Positions 8,284 through 17,291 of a stretch of DNA of 52,322 bases are shown here, piece after piece (within the stretch, counting starts at the first letter, position 1; every line of letters begins with the position of its first letter). The stretch comes from an uncultured Acidobacteriota bacterium (GTDB taxonomy: Bacteria > Acidobacteriota > Terriglobia > Terriglobales > CAINCZ01). The position numbers and the translations under genes are program-made. The notes under the pieces are model-generated. The model ran no database searches. It was not told where the DNA came from and saw only the letters and a program-made list of their open reading frames with translations. Where the stretch lies: contig CAINCZ010000169.1 in the NCBI GenBank assembly GCA_903847195.1, forward strand, positions 1-52,322. The letters are read 5' to 3'.

Positions 8284-9300
8284 TTACGATTCCTGCCGAC
8301 AGCAACCAGTCTCCCAAAAGCGCGGCCGGTTCTTCCATATCGTGCGAATCGAAGCTGTCTTTATGTTCCCGATCGGTCCCTTTCGTGCGCAGGTTCTGAC
8401 GTCGCCATTCGCCTGCAACTGAAAGCTGGTGGCGGCAGAACAGAACTCGCCGGGATTGACGTGCGATTGCACCGTCAGTTGCAGCGGCGCTGGGTTCTCG
8501 AAGTAGTCTGCCATGAGTCGCAAGTGCTCGTAGGTGTTTACGATAGGAAGTCCTTGCTTCTTGAGGTCTTCCAGCTCTCGCAAGACAGCCTTGACTTTCA
8601 CCAGATCGCGCGGCCAGTTATCGCAATGCTCATACCAGTTGAGGTCCGGAGCGGTGTTGTAAGTCTGCTCGATTGGCTGGTAAAGAACTTCAACCTTGTT
8701 GTCCGCCGCATAGCGCGCAACCGACACAACCTCATCCAGATTCTGGGCCATGATTACGGTCTTCAGCATCAGCGAATACTTCAGGTTGTGTTCCTGCCTG
8801 GCACGAAGTAGAGTCTGGATGCTTGCAGTGGTCTTGGCGTAAAAGTCGTCCCGGCCGCGTACTATGTTGTGGCCGCGCTCTTCGCCGTCCATGGATATCT
8901 TCACCCGCCAGGGCCGCGCCATAGCCAGACTCTGCATCTTCGCTTCGCCGCTCCAGTATCCATTTGTCAAGACCTCGACAAACAACCCCAGCGAACTCGC
9001 GTGCCGTACCAGTTCGATTGTGCTGGGCTGCAAGAGCGCCTCTCCCCCAGTGAACGAGATCTGGACCGGACCCAGCCATTGGCGAAGATCCTGCAGGCAG
9101 TCCTTCAACTGCTGCAGCGTGGGTACGTCCTCGGCATCCTTGTTCTTCCAGATATCACAATGGATGCAGCGCGCATTGCAGTGTTCCGTGAGAAGAAAGA
9201 CGACGGTTACCGGACGGCAGTGAGCAGCGTACCGACCGCCGGCAAACTTACGCAACCGGTAGTTAGCCGCGCCATGAATACGGTTGTATAACAGGTTCAT
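8284..9300 (-). CDS. Radical SAM/SPASM-like protein in the EPS operon
   Basis: A 338-residue radical SAM enzyme. The [4Fe-4S] motif CNARCIHC (Cys41, Cys45, Cys48) is followed by the SAM-binding FTGGEALLQP. The C-terminal third has a further Cys set (GEFCSAATSF, DVRTCARKG and a terminal GCC), which looks like a SPASM or twitch auxiliary-cluster domain. Such proteins modify peptides, sugars or cofactors by radical chemistry. The start ATG follows AGAGGGAG. It is the last gene of the six-gene operon 15653-8284, 15 bp after a glycosyltransferase. Its substrate is unknown; a sugar or a peptide cargo of the exosortase system are both possible. Confidence 0.85.
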   Translation of the reverse strand: MNLLYNRIHGAANYRLRKFAGGRYAAHCRPVTVVFLLTEHCNARCIHCDIWKNKDAEDVPTLQQLKDCLQDLRQWLGPVQISFTGGEALLQPSTIELVRHASSLGLFVEVLTNGYWSGEAKMQSLAMARPWRVKISMDGEERGHNIVRGRDDFYAKTTASIQTLLRARQEHNLKYSLMLKTVIMAQNLDEVVSVARYAADNKVEVLYQPIEQTYNTAPDLNWYEHCDNWPRDLVKVKAVLRELEDLKKQGLPIVNTYEHLRLMADYFENPAPLQLTVQSHVNPGEFCSAATSFQLQANGDVRTCARKGPIGNIKTASIRTIWKNRPRFWETGCCRQES

Positions 9301-9315
9301 TCTCGACGCTCCCTC

Positions 9316-10542
9316 TTAGGCCGTTCCCCGCCATGTAACCGTCATCGATCTGCTGAACGGCCGCACCAGGTCGCAAGATTCGTCCGAATTACACAGCAGT
9401 TCCGCGTAACGTTCCGCCATGAGGCGTACGTCGAAGAACTCCTCGACATGGCGCCGCGCGGAATCGCCCATCTTACGCCGGCGGCTTTCGTCGCTCAGCA
9501 GCATCAGGATGGCTCCGGCAAACGCCGTCGCTCCACCACCCGTCAGGAGTCCGTCGAAGCCGTCGCGAACAAATTCCGGGATCCCGCCGAAGCGGCTGGC
9601 GACGACCGGGACGGAAAACGACATCGCTTCCAGCAGCACCAGCCCACACGCCTCATTCCAGCGCGACGCCAGGCAGAACACATCCGTGGCATGGTAGAAC
9701 CCTGAAGTGATGGGGTCTGCGATCGACCCGGTGAAAGTCACATCGTTCGCAATGTTCAACTCAGCCGCGAGCCTCTCGTACCGGGGTCGCTCATTGCCGT
9801 CTCCGCCCAATACGAAGTGAACGTCGTCACGCTCGCGCAGCACTTCTGCGGCTGCCGTCAGGAAGATATCGACACCCTTTTCGTCGACCAGCCAGCTGAG
9901 CTGCGAAACGACCTTCTTTTGCTGCGGGATGCCGTACAGCCGGCGAAACTCGTGGCCCGAGGCCGAACGTACCCGCCGCATAAGATCGATGCCGTTAGGG
10001 ACAGCGAAGATCGGGGCGCGGTGCAGGTCTTCCTGCTGGCTGCTGCCGGCTACGAACTCACTCACCGCGATGACGGAGCTGACCGGGTACGTGATGAGCC
10101 TTGCCGCCAGACCCTTGAGATATCCTCCCGCCTCGTCGCCCTGCACGCGGGATGCGTGGTCGTTGTATACGACCCGCTCGACACCCGCCAGTTTGCAGAG
10201 CCACGGAAGCGGGCGCAGAATGCCTCCGAAGGAGTAGACAACGGTCTGGGGCCGGAGCGTTTTTAACAATCTCCACAATTCCCGCATTGATGTCGCCGAG
10301 AACTCGCCCTGTTTGCTCAGGTGGACGAGTTGAGCGTTCGGTCGATCCAGCAGTGCACGGACCGCTTCGCTGGGTTCGCTCGAGAAGCAAAAGGCGATAC
10401 TGCGTCGCCGTCGTTCCAGGGCCGTGGCCAGATGCTGCGCGAAGAGCTCGATGCCACCGACTTTGTTAGGGGAAATTGCAATGAAGAAGAGCACGTCCAC
10501 CGGACTCTTCATTACCGCGAGTTCACTTGCCGCCCTATCCAT
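9316..10542 (-). CDS. Family 4 glycosyltransferase
   Basis: A 408-residue GT-B enzyme. The N-terminal donor-site loop is ISPNKVGGIELFAQHLA. The second domain carries SQLSWLVDEKGVDIFL and FVLGGDGNERPRYE, and the E-x7-E region is in SRWNEACGLVLLEAMSFSVP. The start is ATG at 10542, preceded by AAGGAG at ideal distance. It sits fifth in the minus-strand exosortase operon, followed by the radical SAM gene, and probably adds a sugar to the EPS repeat. Confidence 0.88.
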   Translation of the reverse strand: MDRAASELAVMKSPVDVLFFIAISPNKVGGIELFAQHLATALERRRRSIAFCFSSEPSEAVRALLDRPNAQLVHLSKQGEFSATSMRELWRLLKTLRPQTVVYSFGGILRPLPWLCKLAGVERVVYNDHASRVQGDEAGGYLKGLAARLITYPVSSVIAVSEFVAGSSQQEDLHRAPIFAVPNGIDLMRRVRSASGHEFRRLYGIPQQKKVVSQLSWLVDEKGVDIFLTAAAEVLRERDDVHFVLGGDGNERPRYERLAAELNIANDVTFTGSIADPITSGFYHATDVFCLASRWNEACGLVLLEAMSFSVPVVASRFGGIPEFVRDGFDGLLTGGGATAFAGAILMLLSDESRRRKMGDSARRHVEEFFDVRLMAERYAELLCNSDESCDLVRPFSRSMTVTWRGTA

Positions 10543-10581
10543 ACGGTGCTCCTTCGTCCTCGCCAGCCCCGGCTTCTCTTC

Positions 10582-11808
10582 TCAGCTGGCGAAAGCTACA
10601 CGTCTTGCGCCCTTCGCCTGCATTACGGATGATTGCAAGATCGTTTCCAACTTGTTTGCCTTATCCAGCCACGCGTAACGGCTGATCACTGTGCAGTAAC
10701 CGGCCTCACCCAGGGCACGGGCCAGCGCCTGATCTCGAATCAACCGCACCGTCTGCGCGGCAAAGGTGCTGGCGTCCCTGGCTATCAGCACGTTTTTTTC
10801 GTGGTGCACTTCCACACCGGCGCAACCGAGCGGCGTTGCAACGATTCCCTTCCTCATCGCCCAGGCTTCCAGCACCTTGTTCTTGATGCCGCCGCCGGAG
10901 ATGAGCGGAGAAACCACGACCGCTGCCTGTTCAAGATATGGGCGAATGTCCGGGACCCATCCCGAGACGGTAATGCCGGGGTGATGGCTCAGTTCCTGAA
11001 TCGACGGGTGCGGATCGCTGCCCGCGATGGTCCAATGCACTTCCGGATATTCCCGCTGAATGCCCGGAAATATCTCCTGGGCAAAGTAGAGACATGCAGC
11101 CACGTTCGGCGGGAACGACATGTTCCCGGTAAATGCGAGTTCGCCATCCTTGACCGGTATGCCTGCGGGGCGGAAGTAATCGGTGTCCACGCCGTTCGGC
11201 AGCGCCACTGCTTCCGAACCCCGAGCCACCCGGGTGAGCGACCGCGCGTTTTCTTCCGAGACCAGCAGACACGCCGCCATCTTGCGGCACCACCGCCGCT
11301 CATAAGGAATAAGGCTCACGGCGCGCTTGACCGTGCGAAGGAATTCCAAGCCGCGTTCTGCCGGTAGTTCGCGCAAGGTTGCGAGCACTGGCTCGTCCAC
11401 TAGGTCGGCCACTACGGGCACCCTAATCTTCGCGGTGTACTGCAACAACTCGGCGCCGAACAGAATCACGGCGTCGAACTGCTTCTCCAACTCCCGGTCG
11501 ACTGCCCGTTGGAACTCCGGCTGAAAAGGATACGGCCGGCCCGGACTGACCATCGCAAGCAAGCGCCTTCCCCTGCCTCGTAACGGTTCTGCCGGGGCAA
11601 AGTTATCTCCGCAAAGCACGCTGATCTCGTGCCGCTGCTGCAAATAGCGCAGCAGATGATGCATCCGCAGTCCGCTACCATGACAGAGCGCCCTGGAGTC
11701 GGCTTGCGACAGCACCAGGAGTTTGAGTTGCCGCCAGTCGGCCGATCCCTCGATACGGCTCGCAGCCGATGGGAAATGCTCGATGATGTCTGCCGTCGCG
11801 TGCTGCAT
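10582..11808 (-). CDS. Family 4 glycosyltransferase, exosortase-associated type
   Basis: A 408-residue GT-B enzyme. The N-terminus reads LLVLSQADSRALCHGSGLRM. The C-terminal domain has ALPNGVDTDYF, FTGNMSFPPNVAACLYFAQE and SPLISGGGIKNKVLEAWAM, which are features of the sugar transferase group that co-occurs with exosortases. The ATG at 11808 is preceded by GGGGAG, and the upstream epsI stop lies only 2 bp before it. It is co-transcribed with exosortase and EpsI, so it likely belongs to the dedicated EPS pathway. Confidence 0.88.
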   Translation of the reverse strand: MQHATADIIEHFPSAASRIEGSADWRQLKLLVLSQADSRALCHGSGLRMHHLLRYLQQRHEISVLCGDNFAPAEPLRGRGRRLLAMVSPGRPYPFQPEFQRAVDRELEKQFDAVILFGAELLQYTAKIRVPVVADLVDEPVLATLRELPAERGLEFLRTVKRAVSLIPYERRWCRKMAACLLVSEENARSLTRVARGSEAVALPNGVDTDYFRPAGIPVKDGELAFTGNMSFPPNVAACLYFAQEIFPGIQREYPEVHWTIAGSDPHPSIQELSHHPGITVSGWVPDIRPYLEQAAVVVSPLISGGGIKNKVLEAWAMRKGIVATPLGCAGVEVHHEKNVLIARDASTFAAQTVRLIRDQALARALGEAGYCTVISRYAWLDKANKLETILQSSVMQAKGARRVAFAS

Positions 11809-11810
11809 GA

Positions 11811-12461
11811 CTAGCTCCCCGTCGCAGGAAACAAGACGCTGGTTACTTTCGGTGCTACGGAGCGGACAAAGTGAGTCGCCAACTGCGCCGCACGATCTTC
11901 ACTCAGGCTGCGGGAAATCGGCACACTGATGCGAACGATCGCCCCATCGCGATCCTGCCGTCGAAGCGAATCCCAGAGCAGGTAGAGTTTGCCCCCGTAC
12001 TCGTCGGCAATGATTCGTTTGCGCGATTCATACCAGTAGAGGACCAGCATCCGCTTGCCGTCTCGCTGAACGAGGTACCGGTTCACTTTTTCCTGCCGCC
12101 CGTCGCCAAAATCGGCCGTCATCAACGAACTGGATACCGGCTCCCACCCTGCGCCCGGCAGACAGTTGCGCGGCGAGTGCATGCTCTCTCCGGCCCGCTG
12201 CGTTCGGTAATAGGCGATGTAGAGTTGCACCCGATCTGCCGGCGCGACTTCGTAATCGCGCACTAGGACGCCATCGGCACGCAGGACGGCCAGCGTTTCG
12301 GCGGGCAGATCGCGGTCGCGCACCGTCCGCCATTCGCCGATCTCGACCGGCATCTGCTCGAGCCGCGGGACCACCGCCGGACCTTTCGCCCGGTCCAACC
12401 AGATGCGAACACCGTAGGCCAGCATCAGAACACACACAATTGCAATCAGTCGCTGCTTCAA
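11811..12461 (-). CDS. epsI: EpsI family exosortase-associated protein
   Basis: A 216-residue protein with one N-terminal membrane anchor (about residues 4-22) and a periplasmic domain. The family hallmark is present: YYRTQRAGESMHSPRNCLPG with Cys100 and the following GAGWEP. EpsI proteins often sit directly beside, or are fused to, exosortases in EPS loci; their biochemical role is not established. The start is TTG at 12461, overlapping the exosortase stop by 4 nt (TTGA) and preceded by a G-rich ribosome site. That arrangement shows translational coupling with the exosortase. Confidence 0.9.
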   Translation of the reverse strand: MKQRLIAIVCVLMLAYGVRIWLDRAKGPAVVPRLEQMPVEIGEWRTVRDRDLPAETLAVLRADGVLVRDYEVAPADRVQLYIAYYRTQRAGESMHSPRNCLPGAGWEPVSSSLMTADFGDGRQEKVNRYLVQRDGKRMLVLYWYESRKRIIADEYGGKLYLLWDSLRRQDRDGAIVRISVPISRSLSEDRAAQLATHFVRSVAPKVTSVLFPATGS

Positions 12462-13354
12462 GCATCACCCCCCGGTTCGTTCGGCAGAAGCAGCCGATGC
12501 ATATAGGAAAGCTCGGCCGAGAGTATGAGGAACGAAATAACAAACACGAACCAACCCTCGAACGAGTGCCAGACTCCCTCGATGAAAGAGCGCCCAGCCC
12601 ACTGGCTCAGCACGCCGGTTCCGGTGACGCGCAGCGCGTTAGCAAGGATGGCCACAAATGCCGCCGAAGCCACGAAAAATGTCCGACTGCCGAAGCGCAG
12701 GCGCGAGGAACTGACTAACACCAATGCAAGCGCCAGCATGCTTGCCAGCGACCGCAGCCCACTGCACGCCTGGCTCACATTCAGCAGCTGGTGCGGGAGT
12801 TGAAGGGTGTTCCCGTTGCGGAACACGGAGAAACCCAGCAGCCGCAGCAGCACCTCTGCAACCCAGGAAGAGACCAATTGCAGCGGCATGGAAATGTGCT
12901 GCAGGACAATCGAGGGAAGCGGAATGCAAAGCTGAAGCAGGCACAGCGGCAGAAGCAAACGCCGTAACCACCCCCAGCCGGCAACGCAAAGAACGACCCC
13001 AGCGAAGAACACCACCATCGAACTGCGTTGCAGGAAGAACTCCGCCGCTGCGTATCCGGCGATGAAGAGGACCTGCGACAGGAAGACCAGCGCCAGTCCG
13101 GATCGCGTGTCCGGCTTAAGCTCGGTCTCGAGCAATGTGTCGCGCCTTCCCCAGATCACGTATGCGATTGCGATGGGAGAAAACAACCCGAACGAATAGT
13201 CGGGATCGGTCCACCAGTCGGTCGCCAATCCGATGAGCGTGCTTCCGTAACAGAGCGCAAACACCAAAGCCAACGCGAACCACACGACCACCTGGGATCG
13301 CGCGGGCATTGCCCGGGGCTCGGGTGTCGCGGTTGTACTCGGATGCAGGCTCAA
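12458..13354 (-). CDS. Exosortase (membrane transpeptidase)
   Basis: A 298-residue polytopic membrane protein of the exosortase/archaeosortase family, which cleaves C-terminal PEP-CTERM-type sorting signals and transfers the protein to a cell-surface target. All three catalytic residues are visible: Cys197 in SQACSGLRSL, Arg242 in ANALRVTG and His263 in GVWHSFEGW. About eight hydrophobic segments are present. The start is TTG at 13354, preceded by GGGAG at 5 nt; an internal Met16 is the alternative. It lies between the PrsT-like gene and epsI. I cannot assign the Xrt subclass, and no substrate with a PEP-CTERM tail is seen in this window. Confidence 0.93.
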   Translation of the reverse strand: MSLHPSTTATPEPRAMPARSQVVVWFALALVFALCYGSTLIGLATDWWTDPDYSFGLFSPIAIAYVIWGRRDTLLETELKPDTRSGLALVFLSQVLFIAGYAAAEFFLQRSSMVVFFAGVVLCVAGWGWLRRLLLPLCLLQLCIPLPSIVLQHISMPLQLVSSWVAEVLLRLLGFSVFRNGNTLQLPHQLLNVSQACSGLRSLASMLALALVLVSSSRLRFGSRTFFVASAAFVAILANALRVTGTGVLSQWAGRSFIEGVWHSFEGWFVFVISFLILSAELSYMHRLLLPNEPGGDA

Positions 13355-13370
13355 TCGAACTCCCTTCCAC

Positions 13371-15653
13371 CTAGCGAGCGCGCATGACCTCTTGGGTCTC
13401 GTCCCGGCTGCGCAACGCTGCGTTCAACTTCAGCGCCGACGCCATTTCCTGCCGGGCTTCTTCCTTTTGGCCGCTGCGCTGGAGTGCGACCGCGAGGTGC
13501 AGCCGGTACTCTCCGCTCTTCGGGTCCGCCTTAACTGCCTCCCTCAGCAGCGGGATGGCGAGACTGTTATGCTGCCGCCGGACGTAGATCCAACCCAGCG
13601 TGTCGGTAACATTCGCCACCCGAGGCATCGCCAACCGGGCGCGCCGCGCCAGTTCCAGCGCCTTGTCCATGTCGCCCACGGAGTCTGCATAAATCCACGC
13701 CAGGTTGTTGGCCGCCACGCCGGAGTTCGGCGCTATGTCGAGCACGCGATTATAGAGCTCCTGCGCTTTCTTGACATCGCCCTTCTGCTGGTAGAGCATG
13801 CCCAGCATGTTCAGCAGGCCGACGTCGTTCTTCCTGATTCGCAGGGCAGACTCGTACGCTTCAATGGTCTCCGATAGTTGCTTCCTGCGCGTGTAGATTG
13901 AACCGAGCAGCACATACGAAGTGAAGTTGTCGGGTGACTTTTCGATGGCAGTCCGCAGCAGCGTCTCCGCGGAGTTCAGGTCGCCAATTTCGGCAAGCGC
14001 CTTGCCGGCGATGTTCAACAATTCAGGCGATTTGTCCCGCTCCAGTTCGGTGCGGATGCGCTGTTCCGCCTTTGCTTTGCTGCCGTTGGCAATCAGGGTC
14101 GAGGCGATGCCGTCCAGCGCGTTGTAGTCCTTCGGATCCAGTTCGCGCGCCTTTTCAAAGAAAACAATGGCCTCGGCAGGACGCTTCTGTATCACCCGCA
14201 GCACCCCGAGGCGCGTGAGCGCCTCCGACGATTGCGGCAAGGCCGCCGCATGGGCCTTGAAATTTGTTTCCGCATTGGCATAGTTGCCCTGATCCAGCCA
14301 GGCCTGCCCCATCAGCAGCAGCACGTCAGCGCGGCGGGGATCCTGTTGCAGCACCATCGCCGCATAGTTCAAGGCCGCCTTCGGCTGACCGCGGCTCAGC
14401 ATCATATGCGCCAAAGCAACGTAGGCGTTCACAAAGCGGCGGTCGGCGCTGATCGCGGCTTCCATTTCGCTGACGGCGCGTTGCAGGTTGCCCATCTGGC
14501 CGTGCGCGGTTCCGAGCAGGTAGTGCGTCGTCGCTGAATTGCCTTGTCGCAAGGCGTTTTCCAGTACGTCCGCCGCCTGTTGGTACTTGTTGCGGCCGAG
14601 CAGCAGGCGCGCCTGCATCATGTGCACATCCGGGCTGCTCTTGCGCTCCTTCAGCAGCGGAGCCAGCGCAGTCTCGGCCCGCTCCAAGTCGCCCTGAATG
14701 GCCGCGATCTCCACCAGTTGCAGACGCGCCTGGAAGAACTCCTTATCCTCACCCGCAATCTTTTCGCAGATCCTGCGCGCTTCCTCATAGCGACTCTGCG
14801 CCATGTAGAAGTTGGCCAAAGCAAAGCGCGATTGCGTGGAGTTGTTCTGCAATTGCACCAGGGTCTGGTAGACCTGCTCGGCCTCTCCGCTGCGCTGCCG
14901 CAGTCCAAGGAACTGCGCCAAGGTCAGCAGCGCTTCCACCGATTGGGGATCGTCCTTGACCGCTGCACGGTACAGTTGCTCAGCTTCGTCGTTCCTGCCT
15001 CGGGTGAGATAGAAAGCGGCCAGCGCCTTGCGGCCATCGAAGGAGCTGGGTTGCAGGGTAAGTGCTTTCTTGAGTTCAGCTTCCGCCTGTTCATGCTTGC
15101 GGAGGGAGGCATAGACCACTCCGAGATTCAGGTGTATTCCCATCATCATCGGATTTTCGCGGCTCAAGGCCTCCAGTTCCATGACGGCCTGTGCCCCCAT
15201 GCCGCGCGCCACGTTGGCGTTGGCCATTAGCAGCCGGGCTTCAAGGTGGCGTGGGTTCAATGCCACCATGGCCTTGGCGATCTGGAGCGCATCATCGTAC
15301 AAGCCTGCTTTCAGGTACAGTTGCCCCATCGCCAATCGCGCCGCCTGGTTCTGCGGAGCCATGGCCAGAACCTGCTGAAACTGCTGTCCGGACTCGCGGA
15401 ACTGCGCATTTTTGGCATAGGCCTGGCCTAGCCTTAAATGCGATTCCTCGTACTTCGGATCAGCTTTGACGGCATTTTTGTATTCGATAATGGCTTTTTC
15501 AATCTGGTTCAGTTGCACGGCCTGATCGCCGCGGGCGAGCGCCTGATCTCGCACCTTCACCGGGTCTCGCGAACAACCCGGCAGCAGGACGAGCAGGGCT
15601 ATGGTGGACAGGCATATTCTTGTTGCAACACTGGCTAAAGCCCATCGCGGCAT
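13371..15653 (-). CDS. prsT: PrsT-type TPR-repeat lipoprotein of the exosortase system
   Basis: A 760-residue protein made almost wholly of tetratricopeptide repeats (more than 15), matching the PrsT group found in exosortase/EPS loci. It has a lipoprotein signal peptide: a hydrophobic stretch of about residues 13-24 followed by the lipobox LPGC with Cys27. I take the ATG at 15653 because GGAGAGA precedes it; the longer reading from 15713 adds 20 residues ahead of the signal peptide and is unlikely. The repeats suggest a scaffold that holds the secretion machinery together at the membrane. It is the first gene of the operon, 16 bp ahead of the exosortase start. Confidence 0.87.
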   Translation of the reverse strand: MPRWALASVATRICLSTIALLVLLPGCSRDPVKVRDQALARGDQAVQLNQIEKAIIEYKNAVKADPKYEESHLRLGQAYAKNAQFRESGQQFQQVLAMAPQNQAARLAMGQLYLKAGLYDDALQIAKAMVALNPRHLEARLLMANANVARGMGAQAVMELEALSRENPMMMGIHLNLGVVYASLRKHEQAEAELKKALTLQPSSFDGRKALAAFYLTRGRNDEAEQLYRAAVKDDPQSVEALLTLAQFLGLRQRSGEAEQVYQTLVQLQNNSTQSRFALANFYMAQSRYEEARRICEKIAGEDKEFFQARLQLVEIAAIQGDLERAETALAPLLKERKSSPDVHMMQARLLLGRNKYQQAADVLENALRQGNSATTHYLLGTAHGQMGNLQRAVSEMEAAISADRRFVNAYVALAHMMLSRGQPKAALNYAAMVLQQDPRRADVLLLMGQAWLDQGNYANAETNFKAHAAALPQSSEALTRLGVLRVIQKRPAEAIVFFEKARELDPKDYNALDGIASTLIANGSKAKAEQRIRTELERDKSPELLNIAGKALAEIGDLNSAETLLRTAIEKSPDNFTSYVLLGSIYTRRKQLSETIEAYESALRIRKNDVGLLNMLGMLYQQKGDVKKAQELYNRVLDIAPNSGVAANNLAWIYADSVGDMDKALELARRARLAMPRVANVTDTLGWIYVRRQHNSLAIPLLREAVKADPKSGEYRLHLAVALQRSGQKEEARQEMASALKLNAALRSRDETQEVMRAR

Positions 15654-15696
15654 GTTCAGTCTCTCCAACGCCGAATCCGAGTATCGATAGGTTGAT

Positions 15697-15712
15697 TGCA
15701 CTTTCGGGACCA
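15697..15712 (-). promoter_or_regulatory. Candidate sigma-54 (-24/-12) promoter of the exosortase operon
   Basis: On the minus strand the sequence TGGTCCCGAAAGTGCA keeps the essential GG and GC dinucleotides exactly 10 bases apart and matches 8 of 11 consensus positions of TGGCAC-N5-TTGCA. It lies about 45 bp before the PrsT start, with room for a start site near 15686. Exosortase systems are often predicted to be under PrsK/PrsR-type sigma-54 control, but no such regulator is in this window. One motif of this size can occur by chance. Confidence 0.4.
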
Positions 15713-16103
15713 ATGTGGGTCACGGCGTGAAAAAATCGGATATTCAGAGGCCGCTGGCTCGAGTTACGCTCGATCAAGGCGGCGACAGGCGCCAAGCCAT
15801 GGAATCGCTTCGAATTTCGCCACGATGCGGCTCGTAGAAGCTCAACTACCACAGAGTGCATGGGATTGTCGGCTGGGATCAGGCCGCGCTTTGAGCGCTC
15901 AGTGGCCAGTCATGCCACCGGAGCCGCATTTTGCATCGGCTGAATCTGAGGTCTTTCTGCGGATGTCCAGTAACAAGACTATTGTCTGGAATCTGAACGG
16001 GATCATTCCGGGGGCGAGAATTCGCTTCCACGCCAGCGCAGTGCCGTCTCGCTAGCACAGATAAATCAACAGCTTGCGATCGAAATCGCCGCCTTAACGC
16101 CGC
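15713..16103. other. Intergenic region between the EPS operon and the chemosensory operon
   Basis: About 390 bp without a convincing gene. Short open frames here show no family features and no ribosome binding site. It must hold the upstream control region of the prsT operon and the 3' end of the PP2C gene. I see no clear terminator hairpin, tRNA or conserved RNA. Confidence 0.6.
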
Positions 16104-17291
16104 TTACGGGAACCGGACGCGCAGCATCGAAAAGTCGTCTTCCAGCGTATCGGCCTGGCGCATCTCGCGCAGCAGGGCATACAGCGCATCCATCTCGTTT
16201 TCGGGGGCCTTGGCGAGGTAGTCCGCCAATTCGTCCAGCGTCCACATGGAGCCGTCCGGACGCTCCACCTCGTAGACCCCGTCGGAGAAAACATACAGCG
16301 TCGCCCCGGCTTCAATCGGGACGGAGTCTGCCTGATATTGCAGCTTCGGAAAGGCGCCGATGATGGGATTCGGCGTCATCAGCCTGGTCAAACTGCCGTC
16401 GGTGGCCCGCAGCAGCGCCGGCGGATGGCCGCCGCTGGCAAACCGCAAACACCGGTTCACGCGATTGTAGACTCCGTACCAGAGGGTGAAGAACAGACCG
16501 TTGTTCCGCGACATCGGAAAGGCCTCGTTCATCTCCGCCAGAACTGCCGCCGGGTCGCGGAAATCAACACCCGCCAACGTCCCCGAGCGCAAAGTGTTCA
16601 GCGCCGACACCGAGAGCAGCGCCGAGCCAACGCCATGTCCGCACACATCGAGCAGGTACACGGCAAAGTGATCGGCATCCAGCCAATGATGGCCCAGCGA
16701 ATCGCCGCCCAGATGCGTCGAGGGAATGTAGCGCCAGTCGGTCTCGGCCGCGCCTGCCTGCAAGGGCACGGGCAGCAACGACATAACGTATTCAGCCGCG
16801 CGCTGCAACTCCGCCGCCAGCTCCTGCTGGCTCTTCAGCAGCTTCTGGTGCGCCTCGTTGCGCTCCAGCAGGTGAATGTATCCGCGCGAGTGGTAGCGAA
16901 TGCGCGCGACCAACTCGATGCGGTCCGGCAGCTTCACCAGGTAATCGTTGGCGCCGACGGAAAAAGCCTCGGCCTTCGTCACCGCCTCTTCCTTGCTCGA
17001 AAGCACAATCAGCGGAATGTCTTTCAATTCCGGATGGCAGCGGAAGCACTTCACCACCGTAAGGCCATCCATCTCCGGCATCACCAGGTCTTGCAGGATG
17101 ATCGTGGGACGCAACTCCAAGGCGCTCTCTATCGCCTTGGCCGGGTCCTGACAATAGCGGAACACAATGTCTGATTCGGGAGCCAGCATGCGGCGAACCG
17201 CTTCGGCCACGATGGGCTGGTCATCTACCAGCAGCACGGTGACTGCGTGCCGGGTCAGTTGGGAGGTGGGTTCAGTAACGGTTGCACTCAT
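16104..17291 (-). CDS. Response regulator with PP2C (SpoIIE/RsbU-type) phosphatase output
   Basis: A 395-residue protein. The N-terminal receiver (residues about 17-135) has phospho-acceptor Asp68 in IILQDLVMPEMDG. A linker helix follows, then a SpoIIE-type PP2C domain (about 185-392) with metal-binding signatures HLGGDSLG, LLDVCGHGVGSALL, ASGGHPPALL and VFSDGVYE. Phosphorylation by CheA would be expected to switch the phosphatase, whose usual substrates are phospho-STAS anti-sigma antagonists. The start is ATG at 17291, overlapping the cheB stop as ATGA. It is the last gene of the operon, in the position held by the diguanylate cyclase WspR in Wsp operons. Two STAS proteins (26764, 28721) are encoded nearby as candidate substrates. 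Confidence 0.92.
   Translation of the reverse strand: MSATVTEPTSQLTRHAVTVLLVDDQPIVAEAVRRMLAPESDIVFRYCQDPAKAIESALELRPTIILQDLVMPEMDGLTVVKCFRCHPELKDIPLIVLSSKEEAVTKAEAFSVGANDYLVKLPDRIELVARIRYHSRGYIHLLERNEAHQKLLKSQQELAAELQRAAEYVMSLLPVPLQAGAAETDWRYIPSTHLGGDSLGHHWLDADHFAVYLLDVCGHGVGSALLSVSALNTLRSGTLAGVDFRDPAAVLAEMNEAFPMSRNNGLFFTLWYGVYNRVNRCLRFASGGHPPALLRATDGSLTRLMTPNPIIGAFPKLQYQADSVPIEAGATLYVFSDGVYEVERPDGSMWTLDELADYLAKAPENEMDALYALLREMRQADTLEDDFSMLRVRFP

Noticed and set aside
15930..15960. Plus-strand TGCCAC-N5-CCGCA resembling a sigma-54 site
   Set aside because: The essential GG at -24 is GC here, and it points away from any gene start.
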